DNA of 43,689 nucleotides, from contig DASQJL010000122.1 in assembly GCA_035631035.1 (NCBI GenBank), forward strand, positions 1 through 43,689, read 5' to 3'. Under the pieces are notes generated by a model that saw nothing but the letters and a program-made list of their open reading frames with translations, ran no database searches and had not been told where the DNA came from. Shown piece by piece: positions 1 to 8,770 of this stretch. This stretch comes from Candidatus Binatia bacterium (lineage in GTDB: Bacteria; Eisenbacteria; RBG-16-71-46; SZUA-252). The position numbers and the translations under genes were made by a program. Positions within the stretch are counted from its first letter, which is position 1. Every line of letters starts with the position of its first letter.

Positions 1-1068
1 CGCGCAGAGATAGACCGAGTGACCCTCGGCCGTGAAGCGGGCCGACATGATCGAGCCCTGGCGATAGGTGATACGGTGAAACAGGAGATCCGCCGGGCCG
101 GGCTGCGATTCGATGGCGCCGGTCCCATCGGCGAGCGCGCCACCGCCGGGCTCTGCCGAGGCCGATCCGATCGAACGCAACGACGCGGCCTCGATCAGCC
201 CCAGGGCGAACGCCAGATCGGACGCGCTCTGGAATCGCGTCTCGACTTCCTTGTCCAGACAGCGCTCCACGAGCGCGGTGATCCCGGGCGCCTCGCGTTC
301 GGTCGAAGCGGAGAGCGGCGCGGGCGTGACGTTCAGGATCGCGCTCATCCGGTCCATCGGGGTCGGCCCGTCGAACGCGCGGCGGCCCGTCAGCATCTCG
401 TACAGGATCGCGCCCAGGGCGAAGAGGTCCGCGCGATGGTCCACGGTCTGCTGGCGGATCTGCTCGGGGGCCATGTAGCTTGCCGTCCCGAGGATGGCGC
501 CCGTCTCGGTGAGCTGCGGCATGGCGGAGGCGGTGTCGTCGTCCCTCGCGGCTCCAGCCTCGCCCGGGGCGGCCCCTTCGGCGCGCACCAGCTTCGCCAG
601 GCCGAAGTCGACGATCTTCAGGCGATCGCCCTTCAGCACCATGAGATTCTCGGGCTTGAGATCGCGGTGGACGATCCCTCTCGCGTGCGCGACGGCGAGG
701 CCGTTGGCGATCTGGATCGCGAAGGCGATCGCCTTTCGGGGAGGGAGCGGGCTCTGCGCCACGCGGGCGCGGAGCGTGGTCCCCTCGATCAGCTCGCTCA
801 CGAGATAGGGCACGGCTCCCGCGACGCCGACGTCGTGGATCGCGACGATGTTCGGATGGTTGAGCTGCGCTGCCGACCGGGCCTCGCGCTCGAAGCGACG
901 AAGCCGCTCCGCGTCGGCCGCGAAGGAGGAGGGGAGGACTTTGACCGCGACATCGCGGCCGAGGCGCGCGTCGCGCGCGCGATAGACCTCGCCCATGCCG
1001 CCCGCGCCGAGCAGTCCCTGGATCTCGTAAGGGCCGAGACGCGAGCCGGGCGGGATGGTTGCGGTCAT
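1..1068 (-). CDS. Serine/threonine protein kinase with start of a beta-propeller sensor (3' end outside window)
   Basis: A eukaryotic-type Ser/Thr kinase reads leftward from ATG 1068 and runs off the window after 356 codons. The visible Hanks-type landmarks are the Gly-rich loop [13 protein letters not shown] near residue 20, VAVK, HRDLKPEN starting at His134, DFG with Asp154, and an APEQ activation-loop end. After the kinase domain and a Gly/Ala-rich stretch, the last residues (FHRITYRQGSIMSARF, then an EGHSVYL-type strand) match the way WD40-like/PD40 propeller repeats begin in soil-bacterial kinases. The family phosphorylates Ser/Thr in cytoplasmic or membrane-tethered signalling; the substrate is unknown. 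The AGGTTCTGAC before the ATG is only a weak ribosome site. The kinase call is secure; the propeller is inferred from its first strands. Confidence 0.93.
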   Translation of the reverse strand, partial: MTATIPPGSRLGPYEIQGLLGAGGMGEVYRARDARLGRDVAVKVLPSSFAADAERLRRFEREARSAAQLNHPNIVAIHDVGVAGAVPYLVSELIEGTTLRARVAQSPLPPRKAIAFAIQIANGLAVAHARGIVHRDLKPENLMVLKGDRLKIVDFGLAKLVRAEGAAPGEAGAARDDDTASAMPQLTETGAILGTASYMAPEQIRQQTVDHRADLFALGAILYEMLTGRRAFDGPTPMDRMSAILNVTPAPLSASTEREAPGITALVERCLDKEVETRFQSASDLAFALGLIEAASLRSIGSASAEPGGGALADGTGAIESQPGPADLLFHRITYRQGSIMSARFTAEGHSVYLCA

Positions 1069-1379
1069 GTCAGAACCTCGGACGGGTTCTCAGGGAACGA
1101 CGGTTCTCGGCGACGAACGACGCTTCTTGGCGAATGCTGCAATGGGCTCTGCGTAGAGTAAACGAACCAACTTGGTGATCGTAACGGTTCGGCGCTCTTG
1201 AAACGCACCGAACATGCTCTGGAGTATGCGCTTGAGCCGAATGGCGCACTGCCGCCGGCCGTCAGGGGCCTGTCAGGTTGGCAGAAGCGCCGCGGTTCGG
1301 ACTCCAAAGCCGTTTTGGACCGATTCGCGAAGGGGCGGCCAATTCACAGCTTAAGAATTCCACCCTTCGGGCGGGGCAT
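1069..1379. other. Intergenic region without a convincing gene
   Basis: The stretch between the leftward kinase and the leader of the small membrane-protein gene has no reading frame with a plausible ribosome site or recognisable protein. It must carry the kinase promoter on the minus strand, but I see no strong -35/-10 pair. A short near-palindrome ACCAACTTGGT lies near 1166-1176, and GAGAACC-type motifs recur on the minus strand near 1080-1110. A T-loop-like GGTTCGGACTCC near 1293-1304 lacks a complementary stem, so it is not a tRNA. Confidence 0.5.
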
Positions 1380-1451
1380 GGGTACGAACCCTGCAGGGAG
1401 TAGCGGTGTCGGGTTTGCCGACCAACAGGCTTTGGCCTGAGGGAGGTGACC
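1380..1451 (+). promoter_or_regulatory. Hairpin-rich 5' leader of the small membrane-protein gene
   Basis: Three perfect short inverted repeats follow one another directly before the ribosome site: GGGT-ACGA-ACCC at 1380-1391, GTCGG-GTTTG-CCGAC at 1408-1422 and CAGGC-TTTG-GCCTG at 1426-1439. A CCCTGCAGGG palindrome sits at 1389-1398. The Shine-Dalgarno GGGAGGTGA (1441-1449) comes directly after the last hairpin. This density of structure suggests a cis-acting RNA element. It lacks the GCAAA and GACGCAAAGC signatures of a class I cyclic-di-GMP riboswitch, and I do not recognise another class. The structure is seen; the regulatory role is inferred. Confidence 0.4.
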
Positions 1452-1580
1452 ATGAACCGGCTTCTGAATGTTTCACCGGTGCCCGGCACGTTTGGCTTCG
1501 TGACGTTCCTGGTGCTATTGCCCGTCGCGGGGTTGATTCTTGGAATCCTGCTGCTGGCCTTGCTCGGCGCCATCTTCTAA
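1452..1580 (+). CDS. Small hydrophobic membrane peptide (42 aa)
   Basis: A 42-residue reading frame starts at ATG 1452 behind a near-perfect Shine-Dalgarno (GGGAGGTGA) and ends at TAA 1580. After a short N-terminus (MNRLLNVSPVPG) the rest is almost entirely hydrophobic (FVTFLVLLPVAGLILG followed by ILLLALLGAIF), enough for one long or two short membrane helices. I know no family for it. A compact hairpin (CCCCT-GGC-AGGGG, 1591-1603) begins about ten bases after the stop and could end the transcript. The strong ribosome site, the clean membrane profile and the structured leader support a real gene despite its size; function is unknown. Confidence 0.6.
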   Translation: MNRLLNVSPVPGTFGFVTFLVLLPVAGLILGILLLALLGAIF

Positions 1581-1702
1581 GGAGCGCACGCCCCTGGCAG
1601 GGGGCCCAACGTAACGCAGCACCGGTACTCTTGGACGGCCCGCCGATTCGATGTTCGGTCCCGCCTGCTCGGACGTAGCCAAGGAGCAGGGGGGAGAGTC
1701 GG

Positions 1703-1756
1703 CGGGCTCGTTCTTTTATCCGCGTTTAGCGGGCTCGTTCTTTTATCCGCGCTTAG
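1703..1756. repeat. Two tandem copies of a 27-bp repeat
   Basis: Unit 1 (1703-1729) and unit 2 (1730-1756) are adjacent and differ at a single base (CGCGTTTAG versus CGCGCTTAG). Each contains GGGCTCGTTCTTTTATCCGC, locally AT-richer than the surroundings. The array ends about 50 bases before the FG-GAP gene. There is no spacer between units, so it is not a CRISPR. It could be a remnant of a mobile-element end, a recombination site or a regulatory repeat; the sequence alone does not decide. Confidence 0.85.
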
Positions 1757-1807
1757 CCCTCCTGGAAGCACGTCCATCGCGGCCCCGACCCTTCCCGGAG
1801 AGCATCC

Positions 1808-4800
1808 ATGAGCCTGCCGCGCCGCGGCCTCGCCGCATCCACGACCGCCGCCTTCCTGGCGCTCGCGACGATCCTGATCGCCCCGTGCTTCGTCACCGGC
1901 GATCCCCTCTTCCAGGACGATTCCGAATCCTACGACGTGGGCGACACCCAGGCCTTCCTTCCGGGCGCCTTCCAGTCGACCCCGACCGGCGTGGCGCCGG
2001 GGGATATGAACGGCGACGGACTGACCGACCTGGTGGTCGCCTGCCCCGGCGGATCCGCCGGCGCGTTCACGGGAAGCACGGTGTCGGTGCTCCTGCGCCG
2101 CGCCGGGACGGCCGTACCGGCCTACCTGCCCAAGATCGACTCGCCGACCGGCACCTCGACGGGCGCCGTCGCGGTCGCGGTGGGGGACCTGAACGGCGAT
2201 GGGAAGCTGGACGCCGTCACGGCCGACTACGGCAGCGGCACGGTGTCGGTGCTGCTGGGAGACGGCGCAGGGAACCTGGTCTTCACCCAGCAGGCTATGG
2301 CGGGGACGCATCCGCGCGGCGTCGCGCTCGGCGACCTGGACGGCGACGGATTTCTCGACGTCGTCGCGGCCAACTCGGGCTCGAACACGATCTCGGTCTG
2401 GCTCAACACCGGCTCGGGTTCGCTGGGCGCGCGCACCGACTACGCAACGCCGGCGGAGCCGCGCGGCGTCGTGATCGGGCAGTTCAACGCCGATTCGGCG
2501 CCCGACGTGGTCTCGTGCAACTACCTGGGCGGCACGATCACCCTGTTCACGAACCAGAACAACGTCACCGGCGCATTGAACGCCGGCGTGAGCATCCCCG
2601 TGGGGAACAAGCCGGCCGCCATCGCGGCCGGTCCGCTGGACGCGAACACCACCACCGACGTCGCGGTGGCATGCTCCTCGCGCGTGGTCACGCGGTTGAG
2701 CAACGGCGCGGGCGGCTTCGGTGGCGGCCTCAACCTCGTGCTGCCCTTCAATCCGCTCGCGATCGCGGTGAAGCAGTTCGTCGTGACCGGCGCCGACGTC
2801 GCGCTCGCCGGCGACGGCGGCCGGGGCGGCGTGAACGTGGCCTATCTCGCCAATGTCTCCGGCGCCTCGGTGGTGGGAGCCCAGTCGTACGTGAATGGCG
2901 GGCCGACGCCGTGGGGGGTCGCGTTCGCGTCGTCGTCGGCCGGCACGGAGATCGCGGTCGCGAACACCGGCGACATGGCGGCGGCCGACCCGACGCACAC
3001 GGTTTCGCTCTTGCGCCGGAACGGGCTGGGCGGGTTCGGAGCGACCCTCTCCACCACCGTCGCCACCACCACCGACCGCGTCGTGAGCGTGGACGTCAAC
3101 CGCGACGGAATCCCCGACGCGGTCATGACCGGCGCCGATCCCAACGGACTCGTCTGGATGCAGGGCTTGGGCGACGGCACGTTCCAGAACCGCACCACGA
3201 TCGCCAGCGGCGGTGGCACCCACACGTGGGTCGGCGCGCTGGACGCCAATCGCGACGCGATTTCGGACGTTCTCTTCTACAACCCGGCCGCCGCCGAGAT
3301 GCGGATCTGCCTGGGCACCGGCTCCGGATTCGCGGGGCCAACGGTCGCCGAGACCGGCTACGGCGAGCCCTGCGTCATCGGCGACCTGAACCGGGACGGC
3401 ATCCCCGACTTCGTCGCCACGAGCGGCGCCTCCTTCCGTGTCTTTATCGGATCGGGAACCGGCACCTTCTCCGCGTTCGGCCCGATCTCGGTCGTCGGGC
3501 CGACCGCGATCCGCGCCCTCACCCTCGGCGACTGGAACCGCGACGCGAAGCTGGACGTGGCGCTGAGCACCGATGCCGGCGTCGTCCGGTACCTCGGAAA
3601 CGGGGACGGCACGTTCGGGAGCGCCTCGACGGTTCTCTCCGGGCATTCGATTCGCGGCGGCGCCGTCGCCGACGTGAACCAGGACGGAGTCCCCGACCTG
3701 GCCGTGGGCGAGGAGGGAACGACGCCGCTCGGGCCCGACGAGAAGCAGGGGGTCGACGTGCTGTACGGAAACGGCGTGGGCGGGTTCGGGTCGCCGCAGC
3801 TCTTCCCGGCGCTCGACGTGCCGCAGAGCCTGGCGATCGCCGACGTGAACCGCGACGGCAAGCCCGACATCCTCGCGAAGAACGGCGCCGCGACGCCGGC
3901 CGATCCCCAGGGATTGTCGGTGCTCCTCGGGGGCAGCCTCGCCGTGCGCGCCGATTACGCCGCGGGCTCGAACCCGCTCGGAATGGCGCTCGGCGATTTC
4001 AATCGCGACGGGTTGATGGACGTGGCGGGCATGACCGCCGCGAACGGGGGCGCGATCGGCGTCCTGCGCGGGATCGCGGGCGCGGCCTTCGGGAACCTGG
4101 GGCCCCGGACCGACTACGGCAACGTCGGCGTGCTCACGGCGGGCGCCGACGGCGCCGACGTCGACGGGGACGGCGATCCCGACTTCGTGATGGTGGGCAC
4201 GATCGGCGGGATGCCGTACGCGGGAACGCTCTCCGGAAACGGCGCGGGCGCGTTCCTCGGCGGCTCGGTGGCGCCGATCACCGGCGGCGATCCGCGCTCC
4301 TGCGTGCTCGCCGATCTGAACCGCGACGGACGTCTGGACCTGGTGGTGGGTAACGGCAACTCGACGAACATCTACGTGATGCTGGGCTCGTTCAGCACGT
4401 TCGGGCCGGCGCTTGCGCGAGCGACGAATTTCCCGCCGCAGCGCGTCGCCGTCGGCGATCTGAACCGCGACGGGATTCCCGACGTGATCACCGCCAACAA
4501 CGGCGCGCAGGACATCTCCATCCTGCTCGGAGACGGGACGGGCAACTTCGGGGCGCCGACCACGCTCTCGACCGTGAACGGCGTGACCGGCATCGCGATC
4601 GGCGACATGAACCGGGATGGGCTGCCCGACATCGTGGCCACCGGCGGCGGCACGGGGGTCATTCGCCTGCACCTGCAGCAGTCCAACGGGACCTTCGCGA
4701 CGAACGGCAATGTCACGCTCGGCCCGGGCACGATCAGTCCCGTGTTCGGCGATTTCAATCGCGACGGCTGGCCGGACGTGGCGGTCGGAAACTCGGGCGG

Positions 4801-5446
4801 AGGCGGGCGCATCACCGTCATTCTCGGGGATGGGTTCGGCGGCATGGGCGGGAGCGGGAACCAGTACTCGCTGCCGTCCCCGCCGACGCAGGTGCGCACG
4901 GCCGACATCAACGGGGACGGCGTCCTCGACCTCATCGCGTCGGAGCCGGGGAGCGTCTCGGTGCTCCTGGGCGCGGGCGGGCCGGGCGGCGGCTTCTCTT
5001 CGACGACGAGCTACCCGGCGGCGACGGCGCAGGGGCTCGCGATCCTCGACATGAATCGTGACGGAAAGCCCGACGTGGTGGCGGGGAACAGCACGGAGCA
5101 GACGGGCTCCGTCTTCCTGAACGGCGGCTCGGTGCCGACCGGCGTGGCCGTGGGGACCGCGCCGCCGGCCCGGCCGCTGCTTTCGCAGAACGCGCCCAAC
5201 CCGTTCAATCCCAGGACGGAGATCCGTTTCACGATGCCGCGCGCGGGGCACGCGCGGCTCTCGGTGTACGACGCCGCGGGCCGGCGCGTCGCCACGCTCC
5301 TCGACGGGTCGGCGCCTGCCGGTGAGCGCCGCGTCGAGTGGGCGGGGAAGGACGATGCCGGCCATGCGGTCGCTTCGGGCATCTACTTCTACAAGCTCGA
5401 CGCCGACGGCACGTCGCTCTCCCGGAGGATGGCGCTTCTCAAGTAG
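1808..5446 (+). CDS. FG-GAP/VCBS repeat surface or secreted protein with FlgD/T9SS-like C-terminal domain
   Basis: A 1212-residue exported protein. Residues 1-31 form a signal peptide (basic MSLPRRG, then a hydrophobic AAFLALATILIA core). The body is a series of about eighteen FG-GAP/VCBS blades, each with a calcium-loop-like DxNxDGxxD motif, from DMNGDGLTD near residue 66 to DMNRDGKPD near 1081; such blades form integrin-like propellers that bind Ca2+. From about residue 1130 a QNAPNPFNPRTEIRF stretch, a VYDAAGRRVATL segment and a SGIYFYKL strand make the FlgD Ig-like/type A sorting domain common in FCB bacteria. GGAGA precedes ATG 1808. A few loops are degenerate (for example QFNADSAPD). 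The likely role is a cell-surface or released adhesin-type protein; its ligand is unknown. Confidence 0.93.
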   Translation: MSLPRRGLAASTTAAFLALATILIAPCFVTGDPLFQDDSESYDVGDTQAFLPGAFQSTPTGVAPGDMNGDGLTDLVVACPGGSAGAFTGSTVSVLLRRAGTAVPAYLPKIDSPTGTSTGAVAVAVGDLNGDGKLDAVTADYGSGTVSVLLGDGAGNLVFTQQAMAGTHPRGVALGDLDGDGFLDVVAANSGSNTISVWLNTGSGSLGARTDYATPAEPRGVVIGQFNADSAPDVVSCNYLGGTITLFTNQNNVTGALNAGVSIPVGNKPAAIAAGPLDANTTTDVAVACSSRVVTRLSNGAGGFGGGLNLVLPFNPLAIAVKQFVVTGADVALAGDGGRGGVNVAYLANVSGASVVGAQSYVNGGPTPWGVAFASSSAGTEIAVANTGDMAAADPTHTVSLLRRNGLGGFGATLSTTVATTTDRVVSVDVNRDGIPDAVMTGADPNGLVWMQGLGDGTFQNRTTIASGGGTHTWVGALDANRDAISDVLFYNPAAAEMRICLGTGSGFAGPTVAETGYGEPCVIGDLNRDGIPDFVATSGASFRVFIGSGTGTFSAFGPISVVGPTAIRALTLGDWNRDAKLDVALSTDAGVVRYLGNGDGTFGSASTVLSGHSIRGGAVADVNQDGVPDLAVGEEGTTPLGPDEKQGVDVLYGNGVGGFGSPQLFPALDVPQSLAIADVNRDGKPDILAKNGAATPADPQGLSVLLGGSLAVRADYAAGSNPLGMALGDFNRDGLMDVAGMTAANGGAIGVLRGIAGAAFGNLGPRTDYGNVGVLTAGADGADVDGDGDPDFVMVGTIGGMPYAGTLSGNGAGAFLGGSVAPITGGDPRSCVLADLNRDGRLDLVVGNGNSTNIYVMLGSFSTFGPALARATNFPPQRVAVGDLNRDGIPDVITANNGAQDISILLGDGTGNFGAPTTLSTVNGVTGIAIGDMNRDGLPDIVATGGGTGVIRLHLQQSNGTFATNGNVTLGPGTISPVFGDFNRDGWPDVAVGNSGGGGRITVILGDGFGGMGGSGNQYSLPSPPTQVRTADINGDGVLDLIASEPGSVSVLLGAGGPGGGFSSTTSYPAATAQGLAILDMNRDGKPDVVAGNSTEQTGSVFLNGGSVPTGVAVGTAPPARPLLSQNAPNPFNPRTEIRFTMPRAGHARLSVYDAAGRRVATLLDGSAPAGERRVEWAGKDDAGHAVASGIYFYKLDADGTSLSRRMALLK

Positions 5447-5512
5447 ACGCGGCGGGCGCCGGCGCCCAGAATCGATGGAGGCGGGTACGGGGGATGGCGG
5501 AGCGCGTCCGGC

Positions 5513-5541
5513 GCGACGCCATGGCGTCGCCTCGGCGTCGC
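5513..5541. repeat. 18-bp perfect palindrome plus a repeated half-site upstream of the second kinase
   Basis: GCGACGCCATGGCGTCGC at 5513-5530 is its own reverse complement. The right half-site is repeated immediately downstream (GGCGTCGCC at 5533-5541), giving one inverted and one direct copy of GGCGTCGC in about 30 bases. It lies between the FG-GAP gene and the kinase start. It could be an operator or an RNA hairpin ending the upstream transcript; there is no T-tract, which argues against a classical intrinsic terminator. Confidence 0.5.
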
Positions 5542-5622
5542 CAGCCCCGGCTCGCCGCATGGTATCTTTCCCGGCATGTCTCCGAATGTTCCGACCCTGC
5601 CATCGGTGCGCGCCAGGACCCC

Positions 5623-7992
5623 ATGGCTCTGACCTCCGGGACCAGGATCGGCGGCTACGAGATCGCCGGGGCCCTCGGCGCGGGCGGCATGGGCGAGGTC
5701 TATCGCGCGCGCGACACGCGGCTCGACCGGACGGTCGCGATCAAGGCGCTGCCCGATACCTTCGCGAAGGATCCCGCCCGGCTCGCGCGCTTCGAGCGCG
5801 AGGCCAAGCTTCTCGCCTCCCTGAATCACCCGAACATCGCGGGAATCCACGGCATCGTCGACGCCGACGGCGTCCCCTACCTCGTGCTCGAGTTCGTGGC
5901 GGGGGAGACGCTGGGCTCGCGCCTGGCGCGCGGCGCGCTCTCCCTGGAAGAGACGCTCCCGGCCGCGGTTCAGATCGCCTCGGCGGTGGAGGCGGCCCAC
6001 GAGCGCGGGGTCGTGCACCGGGATCTGAAGCCCGGGAACGTGATGATCACGCCCGCGGGCGTGGTCAAGGTGCTCGACTTCGGCATCGCGAAAGACCGCT
6101 CGGCACTGCCCTCTTCGAGCTCGGTCGCGGGGACGGAGCCGATCACCGCCGAGGGGGCGGTCCTGGGCACGACCGCCTACATGAGCCCCGAGCAGGCCCG
6201 CGGACAGGCGGTGGACCATCGCACGGACATCTGGGCGTTCGGGTGCATCCTCTTCGAGTGTCTCTCCGGATCGAGGCCGTTCCCGGGCGCGACCGGCTCC
6301 GACGTCATCGCGAAGGTGCTGGAGCGGGAGCCGGAGTGGAGCGCGATCCCCTCGGGAACGCCCGCCCGGCTGCGCGATCTCCTGAAGCGATGCCTGGTGA
6401 AGGACCCCTCCGCGCGCGCCGGGGCGATCGGCGCGCTCCGCAAGGAGCTGGCCGAGATGGCCGACGGGTCGCGCGCGCCGCGCTCGGGCCAGGCGGCGGC
6501 GATTCCCTCGCTGGCCGTGCTCTACTTCGAGAATCTCTCCAGCGACCGCGACAGCGACTATTTCTGCGCGGGAATCACCGAGGACATCCTCACCGATCTC
6601 TCCAAGATCCGGGGGCTTCGCGTGGCGTCGCGGAACGCGGTGGCGAAGTTCCGCGGCGAATCGGTGGACATTCCGCGCGTCGCGGCGGACCTCGGGGTCA
6701 CCGCGGTCGTGGAGGGGAGCGTCCGCCGGTCGGGCGACCGCGTCCGCATCTCGGCGCAGCTCATCAACGCCGCCGACGGCTTCCACCTCTGGGCCGAGCG
6801 GTACGACCGCACGCTGCAGGACGTCTTCGCCGTGCAGGAAGAGATCGCGTCCTCCATCGTCGCCGCGCTCAAGGTGGCGCTCGCGCCCGGCGAATCGGAG
6901 AACCTGCTCCGCGACCGCCCCGGCGACGTGCGCGCGTACGACCTGTACCTGAAGGGCAGGGAGCTGTACTACCGGTACACGGAGGAATCGCTTCGGGAGG
7001 CGCTGGGGCTGTTCGAGCGCGCCACCCAGATGGAGCCCGAGTACGCGCTCGCCTGGGCCGGAATCGCCGACTGCTACGGCCAGATGCTGCAATGGGGGCT
7101 GGGCACCCGCACCCGGGACCTGGTCCGAATGGGGCTCGAGGCCGCCCGGCGGTCGATCGCGCTCGACCCGAACCTGGCCGAAGGGTACAAGGCGGAGTCG
7201 CTGGTGATGCGATCCTCCGGCGACATCGAGGGAGCGAGGCAGAAGCTGGTGCGCGCCCTGGAGATCAACCCGCGCCTGACCAGCGCCTGGATCAATCTGG
7301 CCGTCCACGCGTTCGAGGCCTGCGACGTGGCGGGGGCCGAGCGCGGGCAGCGTCGCGCGATGCAGACCGACCCTCAGTCGTCGTTCGCGTCCACCTGGCT
7401 CAGCACGATCTTTCGCGAGTCCGGCCGCTACGACGACGCGATCGAGGCGGCCCTGCGCTCGATCCGGTTCTCGGGGAACGTGTTCGACCTGCGCGGAAGC
7501 TACAGCGCGCTCGTGTGCGTGCACCTTCGGCGCAACGACCTGCCGGCCGCCCGGAAGAGCCTGGCGGAGGCGCGGGCCGCCGCTGGAATGGGCCCCAATT
7601 TCCAGGTCCTCGAGGCGAACATCGCGGTCCGCGCCGGACTCAAGGACGAGGCCTTGCGCCTGCTCTCCGTGGCCGAGTCGTCCCTGGAGCTCCAGCCGCA
7701 CGCGATCCTCTGCGCCATCGAGGTCAGCCTGGCGCTCGACGACATGGATCGGGCGCTCGGTTTCGCGCGCCGCCCCATCTTTGCCGACATCAGCCCCGCG
7801 CTCCTTCGATTGAACCCGCGGCTCCATCCGCTGCTCGACCACGAGCCGTTCACGCCGCGCGTTGCTCCGGCGACGCTCGTCTGGCCGCGCGAAGCGCCCC
7901 CGGTGGATCCCGCGATCGCGGGGCTGTTCGCGGGGGTGCGCGTCGAGTCGGGGCTCCCCACGGGAACCGGGAGCAGCGCGGCCGGACTTTGA
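5623..7992 (+). CDS. Serine/threonine protein kinase with TolB-like domain and TPR repeats
   Basis: A 789-residue protein if translation starts at ATG 5623, chosen because the kinase fold begins within ten residues ([18 protein letters not shown]). Landmarks are the Gly loop at 19-26, VAIK Lys41, HRDLKPGN from His132, DFG from Asp152 and a SPEQA activation-loop end. From about residue 295 a TolB/adenylate-cyclase-associated module starts ([12 protein letters not shown], then [20 protein letters not shown] and HLWAERYDR). Residues from about 440 to 770 are TPR-like helices. Known relatives are one-piece signalling proteins in Acidobacteria and related phyla, the TPR part acting as a protein-interaction or sensing arm. 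There is no obvious membrane segment, so it is probably cytoplasmic. Targets are unknown. Confidence 0.92.
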   Translation: MALTSGTRIGGYEIAGALGAGGMGEVYRARDTRLDRTVAIKALPDTFAKDPARLARFEREAKLLASLNHPNIAGIHGIVDADGVPYLVLEFVAGETLGSRLARGALSLEETLPAAVQIASAVEAAHERGVVHRDLKPGNVMITPAGVVKVLDFGIAKDRSALPSSSSVAGTEPITAEGAVLGTTAYMSPEQARGQAVDHRTDIWAFGCILFECLSGSRPFPGATGSDVIAKVLEREPEWSAIPSGTPARLRDLLKRCLVKDPSARAGAIGALRKELAEMADGSRAPRSGQAAAIPSLAVLYFENLSSDRDSDYFCAGITEDILTDLSKIRGLRVASRNAVAKFRGESVDIPRVAADLGVTAVVEGSVRRSGDRVRISAQLINAADGFHLWAERYDRTLQDVFAVQEEIASSIVAALKVALAPGESENLLRDRPGDVRAYDLYLKGRELYYRYTEESLREALGLFERATQMEPEYALAWAGIADCYGQMLQWGLGTRTRDLVRMGLEAARRSIALDPNLAEGYKAESLVMRSSGDIEGARQKLVRALEINPRLTSAWINLAVHAFEACDVAGAERGQRRAMQTDPQSSFASTWLSTIFRESGRYDDAIEAALRSIRFSGNVFDLRGSYSALVCVHLRRNDLPAARKSLAEARAAAGMGPNFQVLEANIAVRAGLKDEALRLLSVAESSLELQPHAILCAIEVSLALDDMDRALGFARRPIFADISPALLRLNPRLHPLLDHEPFTPRVAPATLVWPREAPPVDPAIAGLFAGVRVESGLPTGTGSSAAGL

Positions 7993-8008
7993 TGACGCTC
8001 GAATCGAT

Positions 8009-8028
8009 GCGCATCCGGACGGATGCGC
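8009..8028. repeat. 20-bp near-perfect palindrome between the kinase and pyrE
   Basis: GCGCATCCGGACGGATGCGC has two 9-bp complementary arms around GA. In RNA this would be an 8-bp stem with a GGAC loop. It starts 17 bases after the kinase stop and 50 bases before pyrE. No T-tract follows, so it is either an operator-like DNA site or an mRNA processing or stability hairpin. Confidence 0.5.
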
Positions 8029-8077
8029 TGGATTCCTCCAAGCGACCCCTACTTCACGACGGGAGGCTGATCGTTCG

Positions 8078-8644
8078 ATGACCGCGACCCGTGAGCAGCT
8101 CCTCCATCTTCTCCTCGAAACCGGATCGTTCAAGTACAGCGACACGCCGACCTTCCAGCTCGCTTCGGGCGCGATGAGCCGCTTCTACGTGGACTGCCGC
8201 GTCGGTCTCTCGCACGCGCCGCTGCGCCGGATCGTCGGGGAGCTGATGCTGGCCGAGGCCGCGGGGCAGGCGGTGGACGCCGCGGGCGGGCTCTTGATCG
8301 GCGCCTACCCGATCGCGATCGCGGTCTCCGACGCGGCCTACGCGGCCGGTCGCACGGTGCGCGCGTTCGCCGTGCGCAAGGAGCCGAAGTCGCACGGTCT
8401 GAAGAAGCTCCTGGAAGGGGACGTGAAGGCGGGTGACCGCGTGCTCGTGGTGGACGACGTGATCACGAGCGGGAAGTCGACGATCGAAGCGATCCAGAAG
8501 TGCCGCGAGGCGGGCCTGACCGTCGTGAAAGCGGTCGTCATGATCGACCGCCAGGAGCAGAACGGCAGGAAGAGCATCGAAGCCGAGGGTGTCCCGGTCG
8601 GCGCGCTCTGCACGCTGGACGACTTGCAGCGCATCGCCGTGTAA
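8078..8644 (+). CDS. pyrE: Orotate phosphoribosyltransferase
   Basis: The 188-residue product matches bacterial PyrE, which converts orotate plus PRPP to orotidine 5'-phosphate in pyrimidine synthesis. The N-terminus FKYSDTPTFQLASGAMSRFY has the substrate-proximal FxLxSGxxSxxYxD pattern. RKEPKSHGLKKLLEG carries the catalytic-loop lysines, and VLVVDDVITSGKST (near residues 123-136) is the PRPP-binding signature. ATG 8078 follows a GGGAGG at 8061-8066, somewhat distant but the best site, and a longer frame upstream would overlap the kinase gene. Length fits the family (about 180-215 residues). No other pyrimidine gene is nearby, so it appears to be a stand-alone copy. Confidence 0.95.
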   Translation: MTATREQLLHLLLETGSFKYSDTPTFQLASGAMSRFYVDCRVGLSHAPLRRIVGELMLAEAAGQAVDAAGGLLIGAYPIAIAVSDAAYAAGRTVRAFAVRKEPKSHGLKKLLEGDVKAGDRVLVVDDVITSGKSTIEAIQKCREAGLTVVKAVVMIDRQEQNGRKSIEAEGVPVGALCTLDDLQRIAV

Positions 8645-8770
8645 GCGCTGGCGCGCTCCTTGCGTGAAACCGGTCGCCACTCCGGCCGAACACGGGCCGC
8701 ACCGCAACCGACGAAACGCCAATGGGGCAGAGCGCCTGGGGGAGTTGGCGCAGCGCCCCCCGGAGCCCAT

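Noticed and set aside
19-1161. Plus-strand open frame opposite the first kinase
   Set aside because: The minus strand encodes a complete set of kinase motifs; the plus frame is its antisense shadow.
1285-1320. tRNA T-arm-like GGTTCGGACTCC
   Set aside because: No complementary 5-bp stem around the loop and no acceptor stem or anticodon arm.
1320-1451. Class I cyclic-di-GMP riboswitch
   Set aside because: The 3' part looked superficially similar, but the conserved GCAAA and GACGCAAAGC elements and the GAAA tetraloop are missing.
1703-1756. CRISPR-like array
   Set aside because: Only two copies, directly adjacent, without spacers or cas genes.
1651-4353. Long second plus-strand frame overlapping the FG-GAP gene
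   Set aside because: The composition is dominated by Arg-rich low complexity and it overlaps a well-supported gene in another frame.
1577-5560. Very long open frame on the minus strand opposite the FG-GAP gene
   Set aside because: It is Arg/Gly/Ala/His-rich with no domain, a product of high third-position GC. The plus strand has a signal peptide, calcium loops and a C-terminal domain.
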